64,000 nt of DNA from Lucifuga dentata (Eukaryota; Chordata; Actinopteri; Ophidiiformes; Bythitidae). Shown here in pieces: positions 48,921-62,817 of this stretch. Where the stretch lies: contig VXCM01001389.1 of NCBI GenBank assembly GCA_014773175.1, forward strand, positions 1 through 64,000. Direction: 5' to 3'. A program made the translations under genes and the position numbers. Positions within the stretch are counted from its first letter, which is position 1. Each line of letters starts with the position of its first letter. The notes below the pieces were generated by a model. The model was not told the DNA's origin and searched no databases. It saw only the letters and a list, made by a program, of their open reading frames with translations.

Positions 48921-51100
48921 AAAGGTTTATAAAGGTTTGTTTTTTGTTTTTCATGCATACCTTTATGTACAATGCACACTTAAGGACCTGTTCACAGAAT
49001 TTATTCCTGTTACATAACCTGATCTGCAAGCTTCAGGGTTCCATTGTTACAAGTTCAAAATGTTAGTACAAACTATTAGGCTGGACACCGTAGATGCTTG
49101 AGTGTGTGTGATTATTACTAGAAGCACTTGAAAACTTTAATGCCTGTATTTTTTTTATTTTTTTTGTTTTATGTTTTTGCATTTACAATCACTAGAATCC
49201 AGGATTGTTTCGATATTTGAGCTGATGGTCATGCCAACTTGAAACAGAAATGTCATTGGCAGAAAGAGTTGTTCAGCACTGTAAAGGACACAAGCTAATT
49301 ACTTGATTAAATGAGTAAATCCACAAACACACGGAGGATGTAATTAAATCATCTGCACAGCACTATGTCAACACTAATAATCTGAAATGACCTTGGAACT
49401 TCTTGGAGTGGAGCATGTTCATAAAGTATGTCAGCACTGTGGACAATGTCATTCTGACCATCCTAGCACACCACACAGCAACACAGTGAAAATGCCCTGT
49501 CCTATTTGGTGTGTGTCTGTATAATCTGATGCTTCCTTAAAATATGCAGGATAGGACTGGGGTTTCACAAATGAAAAAATGAAAAAATAAGTGAGTTTAC
49601 AGTCCAATACAGAAGATAAATAGATCCAGAGGAATAGAAGTTTGTAAAAAGTGATGAATACTTTCTCACACAGCCATACCCATCTAATAACACCAGGCTT
49701 GCATGTTTTGTAAGAATTATCACAAGTTCAGAACATTTTTGACAAATAGACTTGGCTGGAACCACTAGTTGTGTAAATACTAAGTGATCACTTTGACTAT
49801 TATTTAAAATTAAACACTGCGGCTATCTGTGCTCCGATGAGCTTGCAGCAAACTTGGCATCAGTTTTAGGAGGGAAGCCCGTGTTTGGTGCCATTTGGCA
49901 ACCACTGGAATATTTAAATGCCCTGATGAATACATTGCCCTGGGGCCTGACTATACTCAGACTGAACACTGAGTGTGCTCTGACAGGCTCTGACAAAAAC
50001 TAATGGGAGTTCTGATTGTCCAGTGAATCCCTCTTACACAAATTCAACATAGTGCCAGAGGGAAGCAAAGGCTGAGTGTGATAGCAGTACAGTGGTTAGA
50101 GATCTTGAAAACAAAAGGCAAACGTGCCACGTCTAACGTGTCCATTAGCAGCCAGTTACCCTGTCAAAATGTCCGAAACCAAGATCCTGAATTCTTTCCT
50201 ACTTACTTGTTGAAAAATTGCTTTGCATAGGGGGATCAGCTGCAGTGAATTTTCTAAAAAGAAAGACACCTCTTTTCTGTTGGGGCTGGCAGTCTGGCCC
50301 AGCAGTTGCAGAGACCATCGATTTACCAGAAGGTCAGCAGCTGTGTGTACTTAAGCATGACTCTGAGTCCCTGTCTGCTCAGCTGAAGCTGGAGAAGAGA
50401 CACAGCTAAGTGACCACAGCGTAATACAATGTAATGTAGTGTCATAGCAGGAAGCTATAAACTACACATGGCGCTTCAGCAGCTTCACTAATTAACGCCT
50501 GGCTGGCTGTTGAACACTCGAGCACTGTCCATGGTGCTGAACAAAATGACTAATCTAAATCTGTATTTGCGCCAACGAAACACAGCTGAATAGGAACATG
50601 TTCTTTAGCGCCCTTTCAAGTGTGTTGATCTGAAGCCAAATATGGTCCACACCGCAACACATGCTTCACAGAGGACGCAGATGTCTTGAATTTCCTTGGA
50701 GATGCCAGTGTGTTGTGTTGTGGAACACAAGAGACACTCATGGAGCAGTGTAGTCAAATGATCTTGACCTTTTAAGCTTTTCAGCAACTCTGTTGAATAG
50801 CATCTCAGAATCGTGCAATTCAGTAAACAAAATTAATCAAGAATTGTTGCAGAACAAACCCCATATACCTATTCTTATTAAGAAAAAATAGCCTAAATAT
50901 TGGAATCAATCGATCAATTACACTGCAAAGTTATAGAAACACAAAAGAAACGAATAAGTCTTCATCTATTTGCGCCAGTGAAGAACGATCAATTTTATTA
51001 CCAACCCCAGAAAACAATGTCTGATGAGAGACACGGGTAAGATGATATTGATGTTACATTTCGTGTATTTTTCAGTCTGAGCAAATCGAATGCTGAGGGT

Positions 51101-51968
51101 CCGTGATGTGAATTGCAGGAAAAACCAAAAAAAAAAAATAGAAAAAGCGCAGAGATGAGGCTGTGGAGATGCCGCTACTTAGACTACCATTACGCATTGA
51201 TTAGTCCCCCTACAGTGAAGCATCAGACGAATTTCTGGGTGCAGATAGGACCACTCCTCTCTCTGCATATGATTTTCTTTCCTCTCTCCACAGTCTGGGT
51301 GAGGAGGGGGGGGAGGGTGGTCTTGCAGTCGACGAGAGGCAAAGGAGTTTATTGAGGAGTAGCTGCAACGGGAGGAAAAACGCATGCAGCTGAACACCGT
51401 AGCCTTGCGGATTGTGAGAAGAAAAAAAAGATTTGGACGAATGACCACTCTCTGCTGAGAAACTGCAATTTAAATTGTTTAACTTGTTGATGCGACGTTA
51501 TTCTACTGTTTTTTTCCTCGGGCTGCAGTGACAGGTAGATGTGTGGCGGATTCGCAAGTATTGTCTTCCTAGAATAGGCATTTGATTAAACTCACCGTGG
51601 ATGCAGTTTAAAGAGTAGCCTTTATTAAGGTGGGTGAATTTCTTTTACTTAGATTTTCACTGAACAAAAATCAATTCTTGTTCATTGATGAGTGACGTTT
51701 TCAAAATCCAATTCATATTCTGCCGCAAAGTAGGCTATTACAACTGAACAGTTACACTGTGGATATGGAAGCAGCAGAGAGATTCAACAGTGCTATGCGC
51801 AACATTTGTATAACTAAATGCATTTGAGATCAACCTTTCATGAGAGTATACTTCACAAGCCTAACCAACAGTGTCGATATCTGCTGTTCTTTCTGCAGAT
51901 GCAATTCATCTCTGAGCCATAGCATTGTGATATCCTGAGCAGGGTCATATTAAACACTACAGGTCAGC
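51101..51968 (+). promoter_or_regulatory. Probable kcnd2 5' leader and proximal promoter
   Basis: Sequence upstream of the kcnd2 ATG. No clear TATA box was identified. A G-rich stretch occurs at 51300-51320. A possible leader intron runs from the donor-like aag|gtgggt at 51630 to the acceptor ttctttctgcag ending at 51898. Without transcripts the start site and this intron remain inferred. Confidence 0.35.
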
Positions 51969-53080
51969 ATGGCAGCAGGTGTAGCGGCATGGCTCCCATT
52001 TGCTCGTGCGGCGGCCATAGGATGGATGCCCGTGGCGAGCACCCCAATGCCCATCCCTCCTCAAGAAAAGAGGAAAACCCAGGACGGACTCATCATCCTC
52101 AACGTGAGTGGGTCCAAGTTTCAGACGTGGCGAACCACTTTGGAAAGGTACCCGGACACTTTGCTGGGGAGCACGGAGAGAGACTTCTTCTTCCACGAGG
52201 AAACAAATGAATACTTTTTCGACCGTGACCCTGACATCTTTAGACATATTCTCAATTTCTACCGCACAGGGAAACTACATTATCCGCGCCAAGAATGTAT
52301 TTCTGCGTATGACGAGGAGCTCGCTTTCTTCGGGATAATTCCCGAGATAATTGGGGACTGCTGCTATGAGGAGTACAAGGATCGAAGGCGCGAAAATGCA
52401 GAGAGGCTTCAAGACGATGAAGACATGGACATGAACAATGACGTTACACCGGTGAACCTGACGTCCCGGGAGTACCTGTGGCGGGCTTTTGAAAACCCTC
52501 ATACCAGCACCTTAGCTCTGGTCTTTTACTATGTCACGGGATTTTTCATTGCCATATCAGTGATGGCCAATGTAGCGGAGACGGTTCCATGTGGGACTTT
52601 GCCAAACCGGTCAAAGGAGATTTCCTGTGGAGACCGTTACGCACTGGCCTTCTTTTGTTTGGACACTGCGTGCGTCATGATATTTACAGTTGAGTATCTC
52701 CTACGTTTAATCGCAGCTCCCAGCCGGTACAAGTTCATGAAAAGTGTGATGAGCGTCATTGACGTGGTCGCCATCATGCCTTACTATATCGGACTGGTCA
52801 TGACAGACAATGACCAGGTGAGCGGTGCTTTCGTCACTCTGAGAGTCTTCCGGGTCTTTCGGATTTTCAAGTTCTCTCGGCACTCCGCAGGGCTGCGCAT
52901 CCTAGGCTACACCTTGAAGAGCTGCGCTTCGGAGCTGGGCTTCCTACTATTCTCCCTCACCATGGCCATTATTATCTTCGCCACGGTCATGTTCTATGCA
53001 GAAAAAGGCTCCACAGCCAGCAAGTTCACCAGTATCCCTGCAGCTTTTTGGTACACTATCGTCACCATGACAACACTGGG
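51969..53080 (+). CDS. kcnd2: Kv4.2 A-type potassium channel, first coding exon
   Basis: Pore-forming subunit of somatodendritic A-type K+ current. The exon encodes 370 residues plus two bases of the next codon and ends at donor gtaagt inside the selectivity filter (TMTTLG|YGD), where KCND genes are normally split. The N-terminal KChIP-binding segment [20 protein letters not shown] is intact. T1 domain spans about 40-135 with zinc ligands H104, C110, C131 and C132. S1 is about 183-204, S2 226-248, S3 259-279, S4 287-308 ([16 protein letters not shown]), S5 322-343, pore helix 356-368. [19 protein letters not shown] and [12 protein letters not shown] favour KCND2 over KCND3. ATG context (cagcATGg) is good. 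S4-S5 linker has Ala307 where human Kv4 channels have Gln. Remaining exons lie beyond the window. Confidence 0.95.
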
Positions 53081-53765
53081 GTAAGTGACTGCTTAAAAAC
53101 ATCAGCTGTTCCAAAAACAGCTTTAAGTCACCACCTGAGGTAGCTTGTTGCATATTTAAATCCTCAATTAAACACTGATTACATGATACTGCTTAAAATG
53201 GAAAATAAATGTTTTATTTCTCAGTCACATTAATTACATCTGTTGAGCAGCAGATGGAATTAATGTTTTCCTCGCAGTTTAATTCTTGAACAGTATTTAA
53301 TTACATGTTTACCAAGGATACATTGCCCAGTTGGAACAGATTTTGGTCAATATTTGAAATAATTGCCGCGTGCCTACAGGTGTGCATTTATTGCGCTTTT
53401 AATGGCCTCGAGCGTGGCTTAGCCAATCAGAGCTGCGGCTGCTGTGCTGCATTCACTGCCTACCAATGAGCCACCACCTTACAAACAGTTCTTGTCCTTA
53501 GCTTTGGCCTTGTGCGTCTGTGATACTGTTTTTAAGGGGTCTTTATGGGATGCGCTCTTTTAGATTGGTTGACGTGATGAATATCTGGCTAAACAGATGA
53601 TGGAGTGGTGGTCTTTTTTCTTTTTTTTTAAATTCTCCACTGCAGAAAGCAAAGAATAACTGGAGCTGACATATCGCTTCTACAGCCCATACTACACCAG
53701 TACAAGAATTAAGTTAATGGGGAGGTACAAGATATATACCTCCGATCTTTTCACCTCCTCTTACC

Positions 53766-53779
53766 NCCCCCCCCCCCCC
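53766..53779. repeat. Poly-C run beginning with an N at 53766
   Basis: Homopolymer C next to a single gap placeholder; length unreliable. Confidence 0.85.
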
Positions 53780-54146
53780 AACGCTTTTTTTCAACCTCCC
53801 CGTTCTTTTTAACGGCACGTATAGTAAATATTTGAATACTAATTTCATGCTCATGAACAACATCAGCTACAATGTGCTGATGTAGCATAAAGTAATTAAA
53901 CGCGGTAAAGACGATTACATTTAGTAAATTTGTATTGATGAGCGCACTCAACCGCTCACTGCTCGCCGTGGGTTATTATTATTACCGTTATTATTGCTAT
54001 TATTCACTCTGCTCTGCATTCTGGGGCTCTGCGCTTTCCAAGTGCTGAAAAGTTGTTTTTATCCCTTCAAGTCGGTATTGCATGTGGTGCCGTTGCAGGA
54101 GGCGCTTGCTTCAGCCCGGTTATAAATCGTACAGTGGGTAAAAAAT

Positions 54147-54187
54147 AATTAATAGTGTGTGTGTGTGTGTTTGAGAGAGAGAGAGAN

Positions 54188-54222
<35 letters not shown>
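54147..54222. repeat. Compound (GT)n(GA)n microsatellite with an N at 54187
   Basis: Short GT run, ttt, then a long GA run broken by one gap placeholder. Confidence 0.9.
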
Positions 54223-54223
<1 letters not shown>

Positions 54224-56764
54224 TATGTGTGTTATATGTTTGAGAAAGGGAGATAATCAGATTCATTCAGTGACATAACCACAATTCTGGATCCTCATAC
54301 ATAATGCAAAAAGATGAATCTATCTCTTGGCTTGTCATATGTTCCATATTTATGCTATTTGTTTTTATTTTTTTAATTTACCCTCCTTATTATTATGTTG
54401 AAAACTAATGAAGCATGTCAAAATATTGACAGTCACCAAGGCAAACTCTCTATCAGCTCTATCTGTAATGACATGCCTCTGAGTGAGTGGATTTCCTGTC
54501 TTCTTAATGACATACAGAGCTTCTCTTGCAGTGACTCAATACTAGTCAAACTCCTGCTCACCCTTGAAATGACCAATGAGAGCATAATTAACATTGATAT
54601 GCAGGAGCTGGCAACTGAGCTGCCACCTCAAACATAGTGCCGCATTGGCCAAACAACCTGTTCAGATTCAATGTGTGAATGAAAGATGAGCTGTGTAACT
54701 GGGTGCATTATTTATCTTTTGGGAGCTAGAACGCTAGTGCTGCATTCAACTTCGAATCCCATTTGTGTTGCTTAAGATGGATTTGAAAAAGATGTTCTGC
54801 TGCATGAGAACAAAACTGAAATGTCTTGGTAATGGGAGCATTTCTGTCACTCCATTGTAAAGCATGACAGCCTGGCTGACAGATTTCCAACCTGAACTAG
54901 AGCTGTACAGTGGTGCAGACTACTGCATCATGGACCATAGTGGAGAAGCTGAATATCCATCATTGGAAGACAAAGTCAGTCTCTTCTCATGATCCCTCAA
55001 TGTCTTGACTTGTGCTTATACCTTAAACAACTCAGTAATGGAGCTGAATTTTGGTTGTCATTGAGCTGCCAAATACCCTTGTTGTTGTACTCCAGTAACC
55101 TTCACAGGCTTATCAGATTTTGGGAAATGAGAGAGTCTAATGATTTGTGTCAAAGAGCATGCAAAAATGAATATTTGATCCATGTCTAGCAACCAGTCAT
55201 TTAAATCAGATATGAATAATCTTTTCAAATGGCAACAAATAAGTTATTTAAAAAATAGTGGTGGTGATACATTGTTGGATCTTCCATCTGAAGCCTTTGA
55301 ATGCATTTGATTTCATTATGATACTCAATGATGCTTTATGCCTGCATGATATCATGATGCCTTTCCACTACATATATTTTCAATTTCCTTGGCTCACACC
55401 CTGTGGAAGTAAAGACAGCGGCGTTCGTTCTCTCCCCCGCTGATGGCCCATTGATTGTGCTTAAGCAGACGTGCAGCCATTGGGAGAGCAGAGGCTCCTG
55501 TTCAGAGGCACTTGGCAGGCAGCCTGAATGAGAGGGAAGGGTGCCTGGAGACCAGCGGAGAATCAATAGCGCTGTGCAGCTGTGTATCACGCCTCTGTGT
55601 ATCTACTGCTCTGTGCCACCAAATACAGGACAAGACCCACTTATCCCTTCTTATTTATTGACCCTAATCTCTGTGGCTCTAGGATAAGAAAAATCTGCCT
55701 CTGTCAAAATTCTCCTGTTAGGATTTCTCCAGGTTGAAGAATTGTTTGACTGGGTGAAAATATGAGACTGTTATCTATGGTACTGTGTTTTGGAATATCT
55801 CTGAAAACTACACAAAGGTCTGAGTGGTGAATTTTGTGACTTGATTTAATATAGCCATTTAAGATAGAAGTAGATTTCAATAGAAGACTGGAATCAGATG
55901 TTGCAGCGTTTGCTTGTTCTTGTTTTCACTAGATGATCCACAGAGTCAGGGTGAATTAGCTGCAAAGGGAGTTTTTGGTCCTTCAGATCTCTTAAGTGAT
56001 TTAAGGTGTAATGGAGTGCACTGCTGAGAGCGGCTGTGAAAACGATGGAAGTCAAGCGCAACCCACAAGGGAGGAAGAGTGGGCAGAAAAGCAGACATGA
56101 ACCTCTGGACACAAAGAGACATTACCTCTGAAAAACAAAATAAGTCACAGCTGCCAACATACACATTTACTTTTCCAATATACACATTTGGCTCTCGAAC
56201 GTATATCAATATCCTTCTTTTAGTTATCGCCTCCAGTAAATGTTGCTCATTCTTTTTTCTGATTTAGGATTTGCATTGTTCTATATCACAAATGCAGCTG
56301 TGCATTGTAGTCACTCAACAGACGCACAATTTATTGCCACGTTGTTCATTCATGCTACAGCTTCACCCACCAAATATGACTGGAAGGACTTGACTAGTGA
56401 GCCCTATAAACCTATCAGGGTAAGATTTATAAGACAGACAAGACAAGGTTAACAGACAGGAGGGTCACTGTAGGGCCCATAAACCATCAGCGGTATTACC
56501 ATTATCATGCTCGCCAGTTTTTGACACCTCAACCCCCAGTGCAATCAAAGCCTACATGCAAAACATTAAGTTCATGGTTAGTTGTGGTGCAGAGCAAAGC
56601 TGTTTGAAGTCCAAACCCTTCACTTGATGTCAAATGTAATTGAATTGTACATGAGTGATCTTGAAGGTCCTTTACTGTATCTGTTCCCAAGAGATAACAA
56701 GTACATTTTCGTGGTGGGATATGGTACCACAAACCCTGGCAGGCAAAGCAGAGGATTTTCACTC

Positions 56765-56804
56765 TTTTTTTTTTTTTTTTTTTTNTTTTTTTTTTTTTTT
56801 TTTT
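56765..56804. repeat. Poly-T run with an N at 56785
   Basis: Homopolymer containing an assembly join in kcnd2 intron 1. Confidence 0.9.
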
Positions 56805-58984
56805 ATTACTGCAGATGACAGTCAGTGAGAACATTTGGTGTATTTGATTATGATCTGCATTGGTTGTAATTTTTATGTTCAATGGAATACATTACATTAC
56901 TTGGCATTGTGTATGTTATGCACATATGAGTGATGTGATGTATTATTTTGTAAGCCAGAAGTGGTTGATGTGAAATGTGTAGGCTGCCATTGGCATGTAC
57001 GCTCACTGTGCCCCTCCAGGTGCTTCATCCAGGAAGAGAGTTGATGCTAATATGAGGCTGGTATAATGGTCCTGAAGTGACAGGTGACTTAATGAGGTGG
57101 ACCTGGCACTGAAATGTGTTTTTGTGCAAGCTCCTTTCTGCACATGTAAATGACTGAAATGGAGGAGTGAGGAACAGGAGCAGGCAGGCTGCTTTCAAGG
57201 AAGGTGAAGACATTTTTTAATTTGACGGCTAAATTGAAAATTAGCTCCTGCGTTTTAAAAAATTCTTTTTGTTTTCACACTGACAGTTTTGCGATAGGAA
57301 ATAGTGTTATGATGGGGAGGGTTAAATGATTGGTTATTGTTATATAGTCAGATATATTAAATTATCGTATCATGTGGTATGGAGAGCCCTTAATGTAAAA
57401 ATAAAAATGTATTTGTGGTCATTTAACCATGAATTGAAAAACACATTATAGCCAGCTGGTAGGTTGATGTGAAGTGTGTGTATGTGTGTGTGAACTGACT
57501 TTCAAAGCAGGCATGCATCACTGCGGATGGTCAGATTGATAAATAATCCATATGGCAAGGACAAAATGGCTATCCTTCCATTTGATTTGATTTCTCTGAC
57601 AGCCTGTCATAGCAGCAGTACCAGTAACACTCCATCCATGCAGCATTTTTCATTAATTCACTTTGAATGTGCTGCATTAAAAGGGAAATAGACTCATGTT
57701 GTGCACTTGGGCTTGGGCAATGTAGTGTAAGGACATAAAATATGGTATCAGTATTTTTTCCACTGCTCAGCATTTTCATCTTCTTTTTTTTCCCATTGAA
57801 GGCAACATCAAAGATTAATGGAATTTTCCTGAACAAGATTAAAGTTACCCTGAATGAATGCAGCATCACTGCATTAGGAAATAAGGAGATATGTGAAAAA
57901 CACATCACCTCAGTTTCATTGTTGTTAGAAAGCATTTGCTTTGCCTGACTCCACTTCTATCCAATCAAACAGCCCTGACCCAGGATGAGCAAATTAATGA
58001 AATGAGAAAATACAGCCTATTATGTGACTGTGTCATATCTTGAAAGTTGATATGTTGTAAAAGATATTGGATGTAAAGTGTACGCCATGAGATCACTGGA
58101 TCAAATAGTGTGCAAATGATAAACCCAGGCCCAATAGCTATCTCATCCTCTAGTGCTGCATGGCTTATTTACATACTCAGCATTTACATACAGATGAAAA
58201 TAGCTTGTCTGTCACGAAAATTGGTATGCAGACACAGATAATGCCTCCTCATCACTTTGCTGAAAGTGTGCAACAATCGTGTAAATGGATTCTCTTTAGT
58301 CTTCTATTTTACACTGCGCTTGGTATTGAATGCATGACAATTATATCAGGATCACTACAAATGTGTTCTGCAAAGACAAATATCTAAATCTACAAGATTT
58401 TGGCTACATGTAAAGCTATCTATTCTGAAAATGGATTTTGTAAAGCTGTTGACAAGGTGCATACTGTTTCAACATAAAAGCTAGAAGAGCAATCATACCT
58501 CTACAGAACAAGCCAAAGACAAAAATGGTCTTGTTCTACACTGGAGAAACAAGTGATGATTATAATGATAATATTTTTCTGGATCTATCCTGTAACTATT
58601 ATAGGTAAAGATACTGCAAAAATATATGAAAAAATAAAATATGTACATAAAAAAGTTATAACAGTTTGCATGCTACTGAATCAGCATCATCTCAGCTACA
58701 CATTAGTGGTTGCTGCATGTTTTTAGCCCTATTTATTACCGTAGATCAATTCCATCAATGTGTTCCTGTCCAAGCGTAAATTTCAGTTCTTTAACAAGGA
58801 CCTATTTGCTACTGAAAGTCTATTACAGGACAAAAATACAATTTTTTTTTTCCACTGAGAGTGGCCTATTATGTTTGACAGAACTGACAAGAATATCCCT
58901 AAAAATAAAACAATTGCTTCATTTTCCAATGTTAAGAAATAGTAAAAGAAATTCCAAGATCCTGGACAATTCCAACATCCATAT

Positions 58985-59118
58985 CTGCACCAAACTTTAA
59001 TTGGCTCGCCCCACCAAGTTTTGTCAAAACTGGTCCATAACTATTTGAGTAATCCTGCTGACAAACCAACCAACCAACAGCCATGGGTGAAAACATAACC
59101 CCCTTAGAGCAGTAATAA
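58985..59118 (+). mobile_element. 3' tail of a teleost SINE/LINE-type interspersed repeat
   Basis: The block reads gttttgtcaaaactggtcca, tatttgagtaatcctgctga, then caaaccaaccaaccaac, then gggtgaaaacataaccccct. This matches the very common fish repeat ending that I remember as a 'gtaatcctgctgacaaaca...' tail. The 5' body is not identifiable, so the element is probably 5'-truncated. Family name not assigned. Confidence 0.55.
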
Positions 59119-60302
59119 ATCTGTTATGAGTTATGCAGCCAGTCCCTCCATTCCTCCAAGTATTTTAACAATATCATATTATATTATTGTTTCAGTTATC
59201 ATTATTATGTAGTTTTTGTCATTTCAGTGACAGCCACTTAAAGTTCACCTTGAGAGAAATGGTGACATCAAACAAATATTAGGTATTCCAACACTGTCAT
59301 GGTAGCATTGTGAAAGTCACGGTAATAAAATCTATAGTTAAACATATGCGAGTCAATGGCCCTGCACTTGGTCTCCAGTCTGTGCAATCATGCTTGATTG
59401 TTTTTACAGAGATCTCTTTAGTAACACATTTAATGTCTACTGTGAAGGTTGCATGGCACTGCATTGGCATGTAATGAGAGCTGGTTGTGGAAGAAACAGC
59501 TGTTCTTTATTTTTAGATGCAGTTGTCTCAGTGGTAAACGCTGAACAGGCATTCTAGAGTCACTCAAACCCAAATCACTGTTGCATCTATTGACCTGTGA
59601 TTGCTGCTTTGCAGGAGGATGTAATGTAGCGACAAAAACATGAGTTAGGCAAGTTAGCTGATGCTAGTCCAGCTTTCACTGTGAGAGTACAGCACCAATA
59701 CTTTCATCAGGCGCATGGGACAGCAAAGCAAACACAGTAGGTTGAAACCATGCCAGCGTTTGTAATACCAGGGTGTGAGTATCCCTCCTCCTGATGTTTG
59801 TCTTTTTATCAAAAATACCCCACAGCCAAAAACACAACATCTGTGATCAGCAGAGATTACAGCTAACAGCCATCTCAGTGCGCTGTTTGAGCGACTCAAA
59901 AACAAATTCAGAGTGATCTAACTCGTACCCGAGTCTGCTTATGTCAGACACCTCAGCAGAAGGCAAGATTTAAAAAATAAGAGGCAGAGTAGAAAATTAT
60001 GCTGTCTTTAAACTTTCTCAGCGAAAACTTCACTGGAATGAAATTATAGAATTGAATTAGTTTGGCAATAAGAGCAGTTTGTACTTAAATGCTGCATTGG
60101 ATACTTCAGTATGAACAGGTTCTCTGGCTTCATGGGCTTTGAGACTAACCAAAAGCTTTGCTTGCCATCAATTTGTGAGAGAATGGTAAAACTTTCAAGG
60201 TAACTCTTTACTTGTTTAACAGCCCATTCATAATAACTCAACTCAAGCAGCTGCATAGCAGAGTCATGAATATTGATTCAGCCTTTTTGCCCTCTTAAAT
60301 CG

Positions 60303-60334
60303 TTCATGAACCATCTTGTTCATGAACCATCTTG
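60303..60334. repeat. 16-bp tandem duplication
   Basis: ttcatgaaccatcttg occurs twice head to tail. Confidence 0.9.
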
Positions 60335-61492
60335 TGCACAGAATTGTGCGCCAGTTTATTGTCCCAGAATAAAACCTCTGCATGATCAACCTTGATTCTA
60401 ATTGAATGAAATCCACAATGCTAGCTATAAGAAAAGAATACAACAAAGTGCACAAGTGGAGCTTTCAACTGAGTTGCCCATACTGTACCAACTACTGTTA
60501 ACCTAGTTTCATTGTTGAATCTTTGCCACAGGCATGACAGATTATTAATTCCTGTGTGGAATATGAATGATAAGAGGCTCTGTATGATTTTGGTTTAGGT
60601 ATGAAGAGTTTCATCCTGTCTGCCTAGCAGGGGGTCCTGCTGAGATGAGGGATGTCAGCCTGCCACCCTGACACATGGCAGCTGTTTCCTGCCTGCCCCA
60701 GCTTCTATAAATAGCTTCATATTTCGTCTAATGTAGGCCATTTGGTCAAACAGAAACTAAGCAGGGCATGATTTCCGGGGCGATATTTTTCTCTTTCACC
60801 TCAAAGTAATTCTTCATGCTGCAGGTGTACAACTGTCCTCACCATAGCTTACAGTAATATTTCCCTCTTCATTAAGTCTCCATGTGGCCTCAGATGGACT
60901 GATGACAAATAGTAATAACATTACTTTGTTTCACCTTCAGACCTTCATACACCACAAACTGATGCGTTCAGCTGAGCTAATGCAAAAGCTAATACATTTT
61001 AGGTAACTATTGTAAATATTCCATTGTTAGATGATTAACTCATATCGGAAAAGAGTTAGTTGGCATTTTTCTCTGTGCCTCTTTGGAGGCTCTTTTTTCC
61101 CTCTCAGCATGACATTGATACCTGTCAGTTTGCTGTGTACCATCATGTACAGGGGATGTACACAATAAAACCAAGACTTGTACAGTATAATACAATCCAA
61201 CACAATAGCCTTACTATAAGTACTACTGCTGTGAAACTTTTTTGTTTGTTTTCTTTGTAATGTGTTTGTTTTATTGTTCTTGAGACTGTCAGAAAAGTGT
61301 CAGTTCTTCTTTTGGGGGTGGCCAGAATAACACCTTACACTATGATGCAACTGCAATCAACACTATGGCCTCCAAAAATGACCACAGAGATGAATCAACA
61401 CTTCTCTGACTCAGTCTTTACCAAACTTTAATTCAACAAATACTGTCTACCTGTCAAACTGTCGGGAATGAGGTGATATACAGAACTTCTTC

Positions 61493-61524
61493 TTTTTTTT
61501 TTTTTTTTNTTTTTTTTTTTTTTT
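61493..61524. repeat. Poly-T run with an N at 61509
   Basis: Homopolymer containing an assembly join. Confidence 0.9.
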
Positions 61525-62783
61525 GGCACTGCCTACACTTTTATTTCACTAATAAAACCTCAGTACAGACATGGTCTGTCAATAGCAAAAATCCATATCC
61601 AGTGGAAAAAATACTGGCATTCTTTCCACTGGAATACAGAATTCTTTACACTGTAAATAATTCAGTAATATACAGCAATGTAGTTTAATTTTATTAGGAT
61701 TTAAAGGTTTATTAATGTCATTTTAATTTCAGGTCTATTGTTTTGGGCTGTATGACATTGTACAGGTGATGCTGTAAAAGGTAGCTTGATAAGCAGGAGA
61801 ATCTCAACTGTTTCTGGATTGCATTTCTATGTGGGGATTTTCACTCCTGTTTTAGTTATTAAGGGAAACAGTAAACACTTGATTATTATTTGCTTTTCCC
61901 CTCAGCCAATTCTGTACTCCCTGTGGGGGAGCTTAAGAGCTGGATTTCTGCCATGCATGGCCTGTGCTTTACATAACTGCCATAGACACATTGAGGGTGT
62001 CCTGTTTAGATTTAACAATACATTTGGGCCGAAAAGCAAGGACAAGTAAAGGGGCTGAGAAAAGCCATGTAGACAGATAGCATTAATAAAACCAGACACA
62101 GCAACCAATTTTAGATTCAGCTTAGTCTCATTTATGTTGTAGTCTTGCACAAACATTCATGGAAACACCATCACACATACACCTCATCTACATTTAAATT
62201 CCTAATGTGTCCTTATAGGATGGGTGATGTTGGATCCTCTGCTGTCCTCTGGAGGTCACAGGGGAATTGTGTCCAAGCATGCTGGAAGAGAGAGAGATCC
62301 AGATCAGCCATTCTGATGTGACATTCTATTACCCCTAAAGGTGAAGTGGTCCGACCTGACTGAGGGTGGAGGGAAATCTGAATATCAGTTTTGCATTGAC
62401 TTTGATACAGTTCCACTCCTTTGGGTTCTTCTTTTCAATTTTGTGTACACATGGCAGTGACAGAGAACACCCTGCAAAATCATCATTCCAACTCCCATTG
62501 TCTTTTATACACAACGGCATCCATCAAAGTTAATGGCCTGTTATCATCACCACAAATACACTGTCACACATCCCACTGCTTGCTCCTGAGTATTCAACTC
62601 CCAGTCAATGGAATGGAAAGAGTGACAAGCACAAGGGACACAACTTCTCATATCATTAACACCTCCTAGTGAGAATTGGGACTGAATCCAAGAATTTCCA
62701 GGGCTGCAGAGGACAAATTTTACTTACTGCATGTAAAAATTTTAGTTCTCACTCACTAACATTGTCATCTTGTAAAACAGTTC

Positions 62784-62817
62784 TTTTTTTTTTTTTTTAA
62801 NTTTTTTTTTTTTTTTA
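62784..62817. repeat. Poly-T run with an N at 62801
   Basis: Two T runs joined by aaN; assembly join in kcnd2 intron 1. Confidence 0.85.

Larger units (their letters stand above)
37198..51100. other. Intergenic desert between FLNC and kcnd2, second part
   Basis: About 14 kb with no open frame of recognisable family on either strand and no tRNA or other RNA gene noticed. It holds the microsatellites, hairpins and small tandem arrays listed separately. Several non-repetitive stretches of balanced composition (38690-38850, 42640-43230, 44480-44960) are discussed as possible enhancers. Confidence 0.65.
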
